DNA of 64,000 nt from Priestia megaterium NBRC 15308 = ATCC 14581 (GTDB lineage Bacteria > Bacillota > Bacilli > Bacillales > Bacillaceae_H): contig NZ_CP009920.1 of assembly GCF_000832985.1 (NCBI RefSeq), forward strand, positions 3,714,501 to 3,778,500, given 5' to 3'. A model generated the notes under the pieces. It saw nothing but the letters and a program-made list of their open reading frames with translations. It was not told where the DNA came from and did no database searches. Positions 1 through 7,959 of the stretch are shown here, one piece after another (position 1 is the stretch's first letter; each line of letters begins with the position of its first letter). A program made the translations under genes and the position numbers.

Positions 1-162
1 ATCACTAGACGCCTGTTTTTTTTGTTCGTTAATTTGCTGCTGAACGATAGTCAAATGCATTTGAGCATTTTGAAAATTAGCTCCATTCAAATTCATCTGC
101 CCTTGATAAACAGCCTGTTCAGCTAATTGTAATGCTTCTTTAATATGAGTGTATGAATTCAT
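1..162 (-). CDS. Small hydrophilic protein of unknown function (C-terminus off window)
   Basis: The frame is open from an ATG at 162 to the window edge, giving 54 residues beginning MNSYTHIKEALQLAEQ. It is rich in Gln, Asn and Ala, with no membrane segment, and looks like a helical small soluble protein. A purine-rich AGAAGGATGAGAGG lies just before the start. It is divergent from the LysE-type gene, so the gap at 163-332 should hold both promoters. I do not recognise a family with confidence. Confidence 0.6.
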   Translation of the reverse strand, partial: MNSYTHIKEALQLAEQAVYQGQMNLNGANFQNAQMHLTIVQQQINEQKKQASSD

Positions 163-332
163 GCCTCTCATCCTTCTGTATAGTATTTACAGTTAACATG
201 CGCTGGTTTTTCGCAGCTATACAAATGATTTAGAAATAAAATAAAAATTACGTAGTACAAGCTAAGCAGGCTGCATACATTTATCATAGTTCAATTTATA
301 AAATCTCAAAAGTAATGGAAGAAGGGATGTAT

Positions 333-959
333 GTGGGAGCTTTCTTTAGCTATGTATTATTAGGACTCTCGTTGGCGGCACCAATTGGTCCAATAAATGC
401 AGCGCAGCTTGATAAAGGAATCAAAAATGGTTTTTTACATGCTTGGTTCTTAGGGATAGGAGCAACCTCGGTTGACGCTCTTTATATGCTTGTAGTGTAT
501 TTTGGATCCGTTCATTTTTTAAGCAGCGATTTTATGAAAACGTTTCTTTTTTCGTTTGGATGCTTCGTATTAATTTATACCGGTATTGAAGGGTTAATGA
601 GCGCAGGGAAAATTACACAGCATCGGAACGCAAAAGGAGATTCTGTAGTAAAGTGTTTTTTTTCAGGTTTTTTAATTTCATTAACAAACCCGCTTACTAT
701 TCTTTTTTGGCTTGGTATTTATGGCTCTGTTTTAGCCAAAACAGCTAATACATACGAAACAGAACAGCTCATTTTATACAGCTGTGCTATTTTTACAGGG
801 ATTTTATGCTGGGATATTGCGATGGCAGCATTAGCAAGCACTTTTCGAAGGTACTTAGCAGCGACATTTTTGACTGCAGTTTCTGTTATATCCGGCCTTT
901 CTCTAATAGGATTTGGTATATATTTCGGCTGGCAGGCTGTACAGCAATTGATTATTTAA
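333..959 (+). CDS. LysE-family amino acid/metabolite exporter
   Basis: Integral membrane protein of about 209 residues with five or six hydrophobic segments. Near the N-terminus is the LysE/RhtB-type signature LSLAAPIGPINAAQLDKG, followed later by LTNPLTILFW. The family exports amino acids or related small molecules; the substrate cannot be read from sequence. In-frame ATG codons exist at 315 and 327, but the GGAAGAAGGG element (317-326) is correctly spaced only for the GTG at 333, which I take as the start. It is followed by the amino acid permease gene on the same strand. Confidence 0.85.
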   Translation: MGAFFSYVLLGLSLAAPIGPINAAQLDKGIKNGFLHAWFLGIGATSVDALYMLVVYFGSVHFLSSDFMKTFLFSFGCFVLIYTGIEGLMSAGKITQHRNAKGDSVVKCFFSGFLISLTNPLTILFWLGIYGSVLAKTANTYETEQLILYSCAIFTGILCWDIAMAALASTFRRYLAATFLTAVSVISGLSLIGFGIYFGWQAVQQLII

Positions 960-1086
960 GAGGGGAAAAAGCAGAACTGAATTTAAAGAGTTTTCTATCT
1001 GTTGAAAAATAGTAGAAAGCTGCCTCTTTTTGCGCATAATTTTTTCAAACTATCACACACTACATCGAGGCGTAAGGAGTGATAGT

Positions 1087-2430
1087 ATGAAAAAGAAAAT
1101 AGGCTGCGGAAGTCAGGTTGAAGGGAAATTAAAATGGTGGCAGCTGTCTTTAATCGGAGTAGGGTGCATCATCGGTACAGGCTATTTTTTAGGATCAAGT
1201 ATTGCAATAAAAGCCACGGGTCCCTCTGTATTAATTGCTTTTTTACTAGCAGCAGTATGTACATTTGTTGTATTTGATGCTCTTGCTAAAATGAGTGCTC
1301 AAGATCCTCAAAAAGGTTCGTTTCGCTCCTATGCTAAAAAGGCTTATGGAAGATGGGCAGGATTTAGCAGCGGATGGGTGTACTGGAGTTCAGAGATGCT
1401 GATCATGGGGAGTCAGCTCACTGCTTTATCTCTTTTTACACGTTTTTGGTTTGACGGTATTCCACTGTGGGTCTTTGCCTCTATTTATGCTGTTTTAGGC
1501 ATTGCTGTTGTATTAATCGGAACAAAAGGCTTTGAACGAATGGAAAATGTATTTGCTGTCACAAAAGTGGCTGCCATTTTAATGTTTATTGTATTAGCTA
1601 GTCTCGCTTTATTTGGATTTCTTGACCAAGGTGCCAAACAAGGAGTGCCACGAACGATAAGTGAAGTATTTCCCCACGGCTTTTTAGGTTTATGGGGCGC
1701 TTTGCTTTATGCCTTTTATGCTTTCGGCGGCATCGAAGTCATGGGAATCATGACGGTTCGTTTAGAAAAAAAAGAAGATGCACCGAAAGCAGGAAGAAGT
1801 ATGCTTATTCTCCTTGGAATTATTTATATTGTTTCACTGAGTTTAGCTATTTTAATTGTGCCATTTCATGATTTTCATGGAAATCAAAGTCCATTTATAA
1901 CGGCTTTAGAAACATATCATCTTCCATTTTTCCCTCATGTTTTTAATGGAGCAATGATTGTTGCTGGTTTCTCAACGATGTCAGCGTCTTTTTTTTCTGT
2001 AACGACAATGATTGTCACTCTTTCAGAAGATGGAGATGCCCCGGCATTGTTTTCAAAACAAAAAAAGAAAAAGCTGCAGTTTCCTTTACCGGCTTTACTT
2101 TTAACAACAGCAGGATTAGTTGTTTCTATTGTTCTTTCCTTGCTATTGCCTGGGAAAATTTATGAGTACATTACAACAGCAGCGGGACTGATGCTGATTT
2201 ATAACTGGTTCTTTATTTTAATTTCTTTTCATCGCTTAATCAAACAAACCGTTTGGGATAAAGTAAAACAAGCTGTTGGCCTCTTATTAATCCTGCTAGC
2301 AGTAAGCGGTACGCTGTTAGAATCTGCAAGCAGGCCAGGTTTCTTTGCAAGCTTAGGCTTTCTAATTGTTATAAGCCTTGTTATTTTAAAACTGCGCCAT
2401 AAGTGGAAAGAAGAAGAAGCCGCTAGCTAA
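1087..2430 (+). CDS. APC-superfamily amino acid permease
   Basis: Polytopic permease of 447 residues with about twelve hydrophobic segments. The first helix contains the glycine-rich LSLIGVGCIIGTGYF motif, typical of the amino acid/polyamine/organocation superfamily substrate site. The frame is open back to 1030, but the ATG at 1087 follows AAGGAGTGATAGT, so the shorter form is chosen. It probably imports an amino acid at the cytoplasmic membrane; the substrate is not evident. It could form a transcription unit with the small gene at 2501, since no strong terminator separates them. Confidence 0.85.
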   Translation: MKKKIGCGSQVEGKLKWWQLSLIGVGCIIGTGYFLGSSIAIKATGPSVLIAFLLAAVCTFVVFDALAKMSAQDPQKGSFRSYAKKAYGRWAGFSSGWVYWSSEMLIMGSQLTALSLFTRFWFDGIPLWVFASIYAVLGIAVVLIGTKGFERMENVFAVTKVAAILMFIVLASLALFGFLDQGAKQGVPRTISEVFPHGFLGLWGALLYAFYAFGGIEVMGIMTVRLEKKEDAPKAGRSMLILLGIIYIVSLSLAILIVPFHDFHGNQSPFITALETYHLPFFPHVFNGAMIVAGFSTMSASFFSVTTMIVTLSEDGDAPALFSKQKKKKLQFPLPALLLTTAGLVVSIVLSLLLPGKIYEYITTAAGLMLIYNWFFILISFHRLIKQTVWDKVKQAVGLLLILLAVSGTLLESASRPGFFASLGFLIVISLVILKLRHKWKEEEAAS

Positions 2431-2500
2431 CATATATTTAATCTTTATGAGGGACACTATGCACGTTGTACAATTACAAAAATAAAAGGTGGTTATGATT

Positions 2501-2641
2501 ATGCCAAAAAACAAGCAGACTCCTTCTTCACAAGTAGATCAAAAACAAGTAGTAGATGACAAAGCAAAAGCGCTACGAGAAAATAATTATGAAGATGGTC
2601 ATATTCGCAAGATAACTCAAAGCGGAGCAGACGGCCAATAA
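2501..2641 (+). CDS. Very small hydrophilic protein, unknown function
   Basis: 46 codons starting MPKNKQTPSSQVDQKQ. Highly charged and Gln-rich, with no hydrophobic segment or Cys. AAAGGTGG at 2486-2493 is well spaced for this ATG (an earlier in-frame ATG at 2495 is too close). The stop codon abuts a strong terminator hairpin, which supports a real short gene. Composition resembles the many small Bacillus spore or stress proteins, but no family is recognised. Confidence 0.55.
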   Translation: MPKNKQTPSSQVDQKQVVDDKAKALRENNYEDGHIRKITQSGADGQ

Positions 2642-2642
2642 C

Positions 2643-2670
2643 AAAAAAAGACGCGTTCGCGTCTTTTTTT
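2643..2670. terminator. Bidirectional intrinsic terminator
   Basis: Perfect 13-bp arms (AAAAAAAGACGCG and its complement) around a TT loop, ending in a T run on both strands. It lies between the small plus-strand gene at 2501 and the convergent YpzG-like gene. Confidence 0.85.
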
Positions 2671-2687
2671 GTTGAAGTGTATCATCC

Positions 2688-2840
2688 TTACCAACGATGA
2701 GCTTTTGCATTACTTCGCAAGATGATGTTCGTTTGAGACATCTCTGTATGTCCATTTACTTGGGACTTTGAACGCTTCGGTCTCGTCCAGTTGTGGCGGA
2801 ATAGTTCTGAATGCTGATCTACTTGATTTTTATCATTCAT
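2688..2840 (-). CDS. YpzG-like small protein
   Basis: 50 codons starting MNDKNQVDQHSELF; a basic, Trp/Arg-rich protein with the segment RHNWTRPKRSKSQVNG. From memory this matches the YpzG type of short Bacillus proteins of unknown role; not verified by search. GAGGTGA precedes a pair of ATG codons (2843 and 2840); 2840 has the better spacing. Convergent with the small gene at 2501 across a shared terminator. Confidence 0.6.
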   Translation of the reverse strand: MNDKNQVDQHSELFRHNWTRPKRSKSQVNGHTEMSQTNIILRSNAKAHRW

Positions 2841-3023
2841 CATAATCACCTCAAGGATAGGATACTTTCACAAGATATTTACGGTGAAATATCTCTCTTA
2901 TAGAATGGGATAAAAAAGAAGAAATACACCTAACACTTTTAACCATACATATAAAGGGAGTGCCTATTCATAAACTATAAAGGGCAACTTCTAACTTTGG
3001 GTTAAGCTTCGGATTTATAAAGT

Positions 3024-3057
3024 AAAACTGCCTTAGTGGGGACTAAGGCAGTTTTTT
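3024..3057. terminator. Intrinsic terminator downstream of the RNase J gene
   Basis: 13-bp arms AAAACTGCCTTAG and complement around a short loop, with T runs on both sides. It ends just before the stop of the minus-strand ribonuclease J gene. Confidence 0.85.
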
Positions 3058-3067
3058 AGTGGAGTAA

Positions 3068-4741
3068 TCAAACTTCAATAATGACAGGAAGGATCATAGG
3101 TCTTCTTTTGGTTTGGTTATATAAAAATTGGCCAAGCGTTGTCTTGATTTCTTTTTTCATAATGCTCCATTGGTGAACATGAGCTTTTTGTAATTGATTT
3201 ACAATTTTAGTCACTTGTCGGTTAACATCTTTTAATAACTGCTCTGAATCTCTGGTATAAACAAAGCCTCGTGAAATGGTATCTGGGCCAGACACAATTT
3301 TCCCTTCCGCTTTATTCAGAGTAATAACAATAACCAGCATACCATCTTCTGAAAGCTGTTTGCGGTCACGTAAAATCGCGTTGCCGACATCTCCAATGCC
3401 AAACCCATCTACATATACATTACCTGCAGGGATTTTTCTTGTTTGAACAGCTGCTCCGCCCTTGATATCAACAATATCACCGTTATTTATAATAAAAATG
3501 TTCTCTTTTTCCACCCCGACGGATTCTGCTAATAAGCTGTGGTGATGGAGCATTCGAAACTCACCGTGAATGGGGATAAAATACTTTGGCTTCATCAATG
3601 TAGCCATTAATTTTAGCTCTTCTTGATAGCCATGTCCTGATACGTGCATACCTGTTGCGCTTCCTGAACCGTAAATCACATGAGCCCCGAGTGTGAAAAG
3701 GCTGTCGACAATACGAGAGATATTACGTTCATTGCCAGGAATAGGCCCTGCTGATAAAATGACCGTGTCTTCAGGAAGAATCTCTACTTGTCGGTGATTT
3801 CCGCTGGCTAATCTAGATAGAGCGGCCATCGGCTCGCCTTGGCTTCCAGTGCAGAGAATAGCGACTTGTTCAGGTGCAAGTGAATGTACTTCATAAGGTT
3901 CAATTAGCATCCCTTCAGGAATGGTTAAATACCCTTTCTCTAACGCAACTGATACAACGTTAACCATGCTTCTTCCTAGCAGCGCAAGTTTTCTGTTCGT
4001 TTTAATCGCTGCATCTACAATTTGCTGTACGCGGTTAACATTCGAGGCGAAAGTAGAAATAATCACTTTTCTCTTTGCTTTACGAAAAGCTTCTTCTACA
4101 TGTCTGCCAACTAACTTTTCTGAAGGCGTAAATCCAGGGCGTTCAGCATTTGTACTTTCGGATATTAAAGCCAGTACACCTTCACTGCCGATTTTCGCCA
4201 TTTTATGAAGATCTGGATATTGGTCATTAACAGGAGTTAAATCAAACTTAAAATCCCCGGTATGCACAACAGCTCCTTCAGGCGTATGAAAGACAATGCC
4301 AAGACAATCTGGAATGCTGTGATTCGTTTTAAAAAAAGAAAGTGGAATATTGCCTAATGTAATTTCTGACTCTTCGTTGATTTCAATAAGCTCCGTCTCT
4401 GCAGATAATTGATGTTCCTGGAGTTTAATGTCAATTAATCCAAGGGTAAGGCTTGTTGCATAAATGGGAAGGTTCAACTGTTTTAAAAGATAAGGAATAC
4501 CTCCAATATGATCTTCATGACCATGCGTAACAACCAGTGCTCGAACTTTTTCTCGATTCTCTTGCAGGTATGTAATATCAGGTATAATCAAATCAATTCC
4601 TAATAAACTTTCGTCAGGGAATTTAGAGCCGCAGTCAATTACAATGATGTCATCATCATATTGAACGGCATACATGTTTTTTCCTATTTCATTAATGCCG
4701 CCTAAAGCAAAAATGGATAGTGTGTTTCTATTTGTACTCAC
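3068..4741 (-). CDS. Ribonuclease J-family metallo-beta-lactamase nuclease (paralogue)
   Basis: 557 residues, the normal RNase J length. N-terminal FALGGINEIGKNM is followed by the metal-binding HGHEDHIGG motif (about residue 75), later HTGDFKF, the beta-CASP segment with STFASNVNRVQQ, GSQGEPMAALSR, HVSGHG and the C-terminal ending TKRRPMILPVIIEV. These enzymes are zinc-dependent 5'-3' exo- and endoribonucleases in mRNA decay and rRNA maturation. Blocks such as NAERPG and LVIVITLNKAEGKIVSGP recall J2, but the HGHEDH motif is the intact J1 form. The start is a GTG eight bases after AGGAGG. It is not next to an rpoY-like gene, so it may be an extra copy. Confidence 0.9.
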   Translation of the reverse strand: MSTNRNTLSIFALGGINEIGKNMYAVQYDDDIIVIDCGSKFPDESLLGIDLIIPDITYLQENREKVRALVVTHGHEDHIGGIPYLLKQLNLPIYATSLTLGLIDIKLQEHQLSAETELIEINEESEITLGNIPLSFFKTNHSIPDCLGIVFHTPEGAVVHTGDFKFDLTPVNDQYPDLHKMAKIGSEGVLALISESTNAERPGFTPSEKLVGRHVEEAFRKAKRKVIISTFASNVNRVQQIVDAAIKTNRKLALLGRSMVNVVSVALEKGYLTIPEGMLIEPYEVHSLAPEQVAILCTGSQGEPMAALSRLASGNHRQVEILPEDTVILSAGPIPGNERNISRIVDSLFTLGAHVIYGSGSATGMHVSGHGYQEELKLMATLMKPKYFIPIHGEFRMLHHHSLLAESVGVEKENIFIINNGDIVDIKGGAAVQTRKIPAGNVYVDGFGIGDVGNAILRDRKQLSEDGMLVIVITLNKAEGKIVSGPDTISRGFVYTRDSEQLLKDVNRQVTKIVNQLQKAHVHQWSIMKKEIKTTLGQFLYNQTKRRPMILPVIIEV

Positions 4742-4958
4742 ACTTATTTCCTCCTATATTTTCAAAATCAATATGCAGAATTTCTACTCTTAGTATGAAC
4801 ATTTATTTCTGGTGCATTCTGTTAAATATGGAGATTTTATTTTTATTTAATAAGAGGGATGCAAGTAAAAAGAAAAGAAGGTCATTTTCCTGATACTACC
4901 TCTTATTTTCTTTTTATAACTCCATAAAATATAGACGTTACACATGGAGGTGGATGGA

Positions 4959-5099
4959 ATGAGTAAACAAAATAAAAGCAAAAACCAAGGAGTCAGCAGC
5001 AGTGCAGCTGCTGTCGATAATGTGAATAAAAGTATTTTATCAAACGATATTCATACAGATGAGCTTCAAAAAGCAAAAGTAAGCCGTCATAACAAATAA
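4959..5099 (+). CDS. Very small hydrophilic protein, unknown function
   Basis: 46 codons starting MSKQNKSKNQGVSSSAAAVD. Strongly polar, with many Lys, Asn, Ser and Gln and no hydrophobic stretch, like minor small acid-soluble spore proteins, though no known family is matched with certainty. GGAGGTGG lies upstream (4947-4954). A weak hairpin at 5115-5137 follows the stop, then another tiny gene of similar character. Confidence 0.55.
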   Translation: MSKQNKSKNQGVSSSAAAVDNVNKSILSNDIHTDELQKAKVSRHNK

Positions 5100-5114
5100 A
5101 AGAATGACAACCAA

Positions 5115-5137
5115 AAGAGCAGCTTTGAGCTGCTCTT
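5115..5137 (+). terminator. Weak hairpin after the small gene
   Basis: 10-bp arms AAGAGCAGCT / AGCTGCTCTT with a 3-base loop but no proper T run. It may be a partial terminator or an mRNA end-protecting hairpin. Confidence 0.35.
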
Positions 5138-5167
5138 GATAAAATAGAGATAGGGAAGTGAAAAAAC

Positions 5168-5314
5168 GTGTCAGAAAACAAAAGTTCTCAATATAAAGAA
5201 GAAAATAAGTCAACGCCTAGTCGTCCTCTTGAATATAAAGAACGCACAAATCAATCACAGAGTACACGTCAAATGCTGCGCAGCATTCTCGAATATTCGA
5301 GTCGATATCGTTAA
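5168..5314 (+). CDS. Very small hydrophilic protein, unknown function
   Basis: 48 codons from a GTG that lies seven bases after GGAAGTG. The product begins VSENKSSQYKEENKSTPSRP and ends with a basic tail LRSILEYSSRYR. No membrane segment. It is followed by a perfect terminator at 5382. Possibly a spore- or stress-associated small protein; function unknown. Confidence 0.5.
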   Translation: MSENKSSQYKEENKSTPSRPLEYKERTNQSQSTRQMLRSILEYSSRYR

Positions 5315-5381
5315 TAAAATTCTACATATAAAACTGTAAGGATAAGCGGGCAATATAAAAGTTGAAGCACCGCTTTAATAC

Positions 5382-5411
5382 AAAAAAGCAAGCAGCTATG
5401 CTTGCTTTTTT
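5382..5411 (+). terminator. Intrinsic terminator
   Basis: Perfect 13-bp arms AAAAAAGCAAGCA and complement around GCTA, followed by T residues. Ends the small-gene unit before the metallopeptidase-like gene. Confidence 0.8.
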
Positions 5412-5445
5412 GTATGTATAGCCTTATACATATTGAAAAAAAAAC

Positions 5446-5477
5446 ATACATACGGTATTTTAGATAAACGTATGTAT
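5446..5477. promoter_or_regulatory. Inverted-repeat operator candidate upstream of the HExxH gene
   Basis: ATACATACG and its exact complement CGTATGTAT are separated by 14 bases; the right arm overlaps a TATAAT hexamer (5475-5480). A regulator bound here could block transcription of the gene at 5527. No neighbouring gene encodes an obvious cognate repressor. Confidence 0.5.
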
Positions 5478-5526
5478 AATGGTAAACCTGTACATGTATT
5501 TTTTGAGAAAAGAAGTGGGGGATTTT

Positions 5527-5943
5527 ATGAATTTACATGATTTTGTTCATGGAGTAGATCCAACAATAAAGCTAGTTATTGAAGATGAGTTTCCTGGAAC
5601 GCGGTGTGTAGGCGGAAAGTACGTTCCTAGCACACATTCTATTTTTTTATATGAAGAAGATATTAACATACAGTGTCAGCACTTATTTGGTTCAAATGAG
5701 TGTTTAGAATCTTATCAATGGATTATTTTAGCTCACGAATTAGGTCATGCGCTAGATGAAGACCTTTTATCTTTGAGTGCAAAGTTTGATCAAACAGACG
5801 ATATAGGTCTTTTGTATCGAATTGAATGTAATGCTTGGGAGATAGGAGAGAAATTGATTCCTTTTATTAATTCAGAACTATTCTCATTCATAAAAGATCA
5901 ATCGTTAGCCCATTACCATAAAGAGATGGAGAAGATTAGTTAG
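5527..5943 (+). CDS. ImmA/IrrE-like HExxH zinc metallopeptidase-type protein
   Basis: 138 residues, soluble. The central segment IILAHELGHALDEDL holds an HExxH zinc motif (HELGH), and CNAWEIGEKL further on provides a possible third ligand region (E) as in ImmA-type proteases. ImmA enzymes cleave phage or ICE repressors; none is seen nearby, so the target is unknown. The frame is open upstream to 5479, but the ATG at 5527 follows AAGTGGGGGA and is chosen. It stands alone between terminators. Confidence 0.65.
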   Translation: MNLHDFVHGVDPTIKLVIEDEFPGTRCVGGKYVPSTHSIFLYEEDINIQCQHLFGSNECLESYQWIILAHELGHALDEDLLSLSAKFDQTDDIGLLYRIECNAWEIGEKLIPFINSELFSFIKDQSLAHYHKEMEKIS

Positions 5944-5990
5944 AAGAAAAAAAGTTCCTGTGACTTGTACTATAAGGAACTTTTCTTCTT
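5943..5990. terminator. Bidirectional terminator
   Basis: Core arms AAAAGTTCC (5950) and GGAACTTTT (5976), extended by A- and T-rich flanks. It separates the metallopeptidase-like gene from the convergent KGG stress gene. Confidence 0.6.
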
Positions 5991-6017
5991 CGAGTTGTTT
6001 ATTACTTCAAATACTAG

Positions 6018-6224
6018 TTAATTATTACGCTGGCTGCTGGATCTGCCGCCTTTTTTTCCAATTTCCTCGTAAAATTCTTTACCTTGATTTTTGGAAGTAG
6101 CTTCTCCGCCTTTTTCACCAATTTCTTGGTAAAACTCTTTGTCATGATTTTTGGAAGTAGCTTTTCCACCTTTTCTTCCTGCTTCTTCACGACTCATTTT
6201 TTCATTCTTTTTATTAGTTGCCAT
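6018..6224 (-). CDS. gsiB: GsiB-like KGG-repeat general stress protein (short form)
   Basis: 68 residues starting MATNKKNEKMSREEAGRKGG, with tandem units of the pattern KGGxATSKNxxKEFYxEIGxKGG. This is the hydrophilic LEA-like repeat of Bacillus GsiB, a sigma-B-dependent protein thought to protect against desiccation and glucose starvation. B. subtilis GsiB has about five such repeats; this copy has two, so it is roughly half length. GGAGGG lies before the ATG and a sigma-B-type promoter lies 40 bases further up. Confidence 0.85.
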   Translation of the reverse strand: MATNKKNEKMSREEAGRKGGKATSKNHDKEFYQEIGEKGGEATSKNQGKEFYEEIGKKGGRSSSQRNN

Positions 6225-6262
6225 CTTGCATCCCTCCTAATAAATTTGAATTCATAGTCTGT

Positions 6263-6287
6263 CTTCCCGGTCAAAAAAGGATCAAAC
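6263..6287 (-). promoter_or_regulatory. Candidate sigma-B promoter of the GsiB-like gene
   Basis: On the minus strand GTTTGA (6287-6282), 13 bases, then GGGAAG (6268-6263), close to the sigma-B consensus GTTTAA-N12-15-GGGWAW. It agrees with the known stress regulation of gsiB. Confidence 0.6.
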
Positions 6288-6444
6288 TGGTTATTTTATA
6301 TTTTTTCTAAAAATTAGATTTTTCTCAAAATTATCAGACCACGAAGCCCTGTATAGCAGTATTTATTAAGTTGAAATTAATCTTAAAAAATTTTATATGA
6401 AATATGATATGGTTAAGAGAAATAAGAAAAAGGAGCTTAGAAAC

Positions 6445-6669
6445 ATGTCAAAATATGTAGAAATGGATACCGCTTCGCTGCGACGGAAAATACAAGAATA
6501 CAAAGAATTAATTTGGAGAGTAGGGCCAGGAAGTGAAAGAACTATAGAAGCTGTTCAAGAGATTCAAGGAATGGAAAAAGAGTTAAAAGCACGCAATGCA
6601 GAATTTGAAGCTACGGATTGGAAAACTTTTACTCAGGAAATAAAAGAAAACTACGACTTTACTTATTAA
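6445..6669 (+). CDS. Small helical protein, unknown function
   Basis: 74 residues starting MSKYVEMDTASLRRK. Charged and predicted mainly helical (EIQGMEKELKARNAEFEA), soluble, no Cys. The ATG at 6445 follows AAAAAGGAGC; a longer frame to 6397 lacks a ribosome site. No family recognised. A hairpin with arms CCAAGTAGAA / TTCTACTTGG follows at about 6711-6740, without a clear T run. Confidence 0.6.
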   Translation: MSKYVEMDTASLRRKIQEYKELIWRVGPGSERTIEAVQEIQGMEKELKARNAEFEATDWKTFTQEIKENYDFTY

Positions 6670-6766
6670 ATAAGACACATTCATAATAATGTGATGAGGA
6701 TAAATGTCTCCAAGTAGAAGGCTGTCTGTTTTCTACTTGGAAACGATAGAAGTAGTATGAAGACGA

Positions 6767-7498
6767 TTAAGAAAAATGATCCAGTATGAGTGAAGCAAGT
6801 AATCCAAGTGCAGCAATCAATCCTGTAATAGACCCTCCCTCTTCATAGGCCTCTGGCATCATTGTAGAACCTACCATAGCAATAATACCACCGCCGGCAA
6901 AAGCAGCAATAGCAGCCATAAGTGTCTCAGATGCATGGTCTAAAAAAACAAATCCTGTCCATGAACTAAAAGCTGAAATGAACAAAACAGCTGCCCATAG
7001 TAAAAAAATTTTCTTTTTAGAGAATCCGCTTTTCACTAGACCGGTCGTACTGGACAGTCCTTCAGGAATATTACTTATAAAAATAGCGATAACAAGAAGC
7101 CAGCTAACGGTTGCATTTTCAATTAAGCTAGCCCCAATCATAATGGACTCTGGGATTGCATCCATTACGGTTCCTATAAATATAGCAATTCCAGAACTAC
7201 TCGCAGCCATTTGTTTGGTAGACCGCTTTCTTTTATTCGCTCCTTGACGTGAAATTAGATAGTCTAAAAAAGTAAAAACGACAGCCCCGGCAAGAAAACC
7301 AAGAGAAGTAGCTTTTAACCCGCCGTTATGAACCGAGTCTCCAAGCAGCTCATAGGTAGATGCTCCGATTAATACACCTGTCCCAAAAGCCATAATATAA
7401 CCAATTATCTTTTTGCCGATAGGCAAAAAAACTGCTGCCAAAGCACCAAGAAGGACAGCTGATCCTGAAATTCCGCCCCACATCGCAGCTTGCCACAT
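6767..7498 (-). CDS. ZIP-family divalent metal transporter
   Basis: 243 residues with about eight hydrophobic segments. Signature metal-site helices are VMDAIPESIMIGASL and ISNIPEGLSSTTG (the usual HNxPEG region, with N in place of the histidine seen in many members), and a C-terminal STMMPEAYEEGG. The family moves Zn, Fe or Mn into the cytosol. The frame extends upstream to 7606, but GAGGAGGGATTTTTC immediately before the ATG at 7498 fixes the start. Monocistronic and divergent from the amino acid permease. Confidence 0.85.
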   Translation of the reverse strand: MWQAAMWGGISGSAVLLGALAAVFLPIGKKIIGYIMAFGTGVLIGASTYELLGDSVHNGGLKATSLGFLAGAVVFTFLDYLISRQGANKRKRSTKQMAASSSGIAIFIGTVMDAIPESIMIGASLIENATVSWLLVIAIFISNIPEGLSSTTGLVKSGFSKKKIFLLWAAVLFISAFSSWTGFVFLDHASETLMAAIAAFAGGGIIAMVGSTMMPEAYEEGGSITGLIAALGLLASLILDHFS

Positions 7499-7959
7499 GA
7501 AAAATCCCTCCTCATCTCTATTTTCTATGGATACTTTCCCTAAGAAGAGAAAGAAGAAACGTAAAAGGAGAAGAAAGGATTTTTTTCGATTAAGTAGTGG
7601 TTTCATTTCGTTCGCCTTAAAAAATAGAGTGTTCTAGCACCCTGAGCCTATATTTATTTTAAATATTCATAAAATTTAAATTATACTGAAATAAAAAAAT
7701 ATTTCACTAAGATGATTGATTTAATAAAGGTAAAAGGTTTTGTTGAGTGTTTTTCTGAAAAAAACAATTGTATTTCTGAGGGAAATTTATTATTATAAAA
7801 TAAGTAATTATACAGTCGAATAGCTAAAAATAGAAAAAATAGTTTAGTTGTAAAGGTACTAGATAAAAATGGAAGGTTTTAAAAACGATAGCTGTTCCAT
7901 CAGACACAAAAAGTATCTTTCCTAACAGAGCTATAACAAGTTTAGGAGGAGGAAATGGA
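7499..7959. other. Intergenic region upstream of the permease
   Basis: AT-rich gap of about 460 bases between divergent genes. The best promoter-like match for the permease is TTGTAT (7768-7773), 17 bases, TATTAT (7791-7796). A bulged dyad ATAGCTGTT...AACAGAGCTAT lies in the leader at about 7888-7935. No gene is supported here. Confidence 0.35.
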
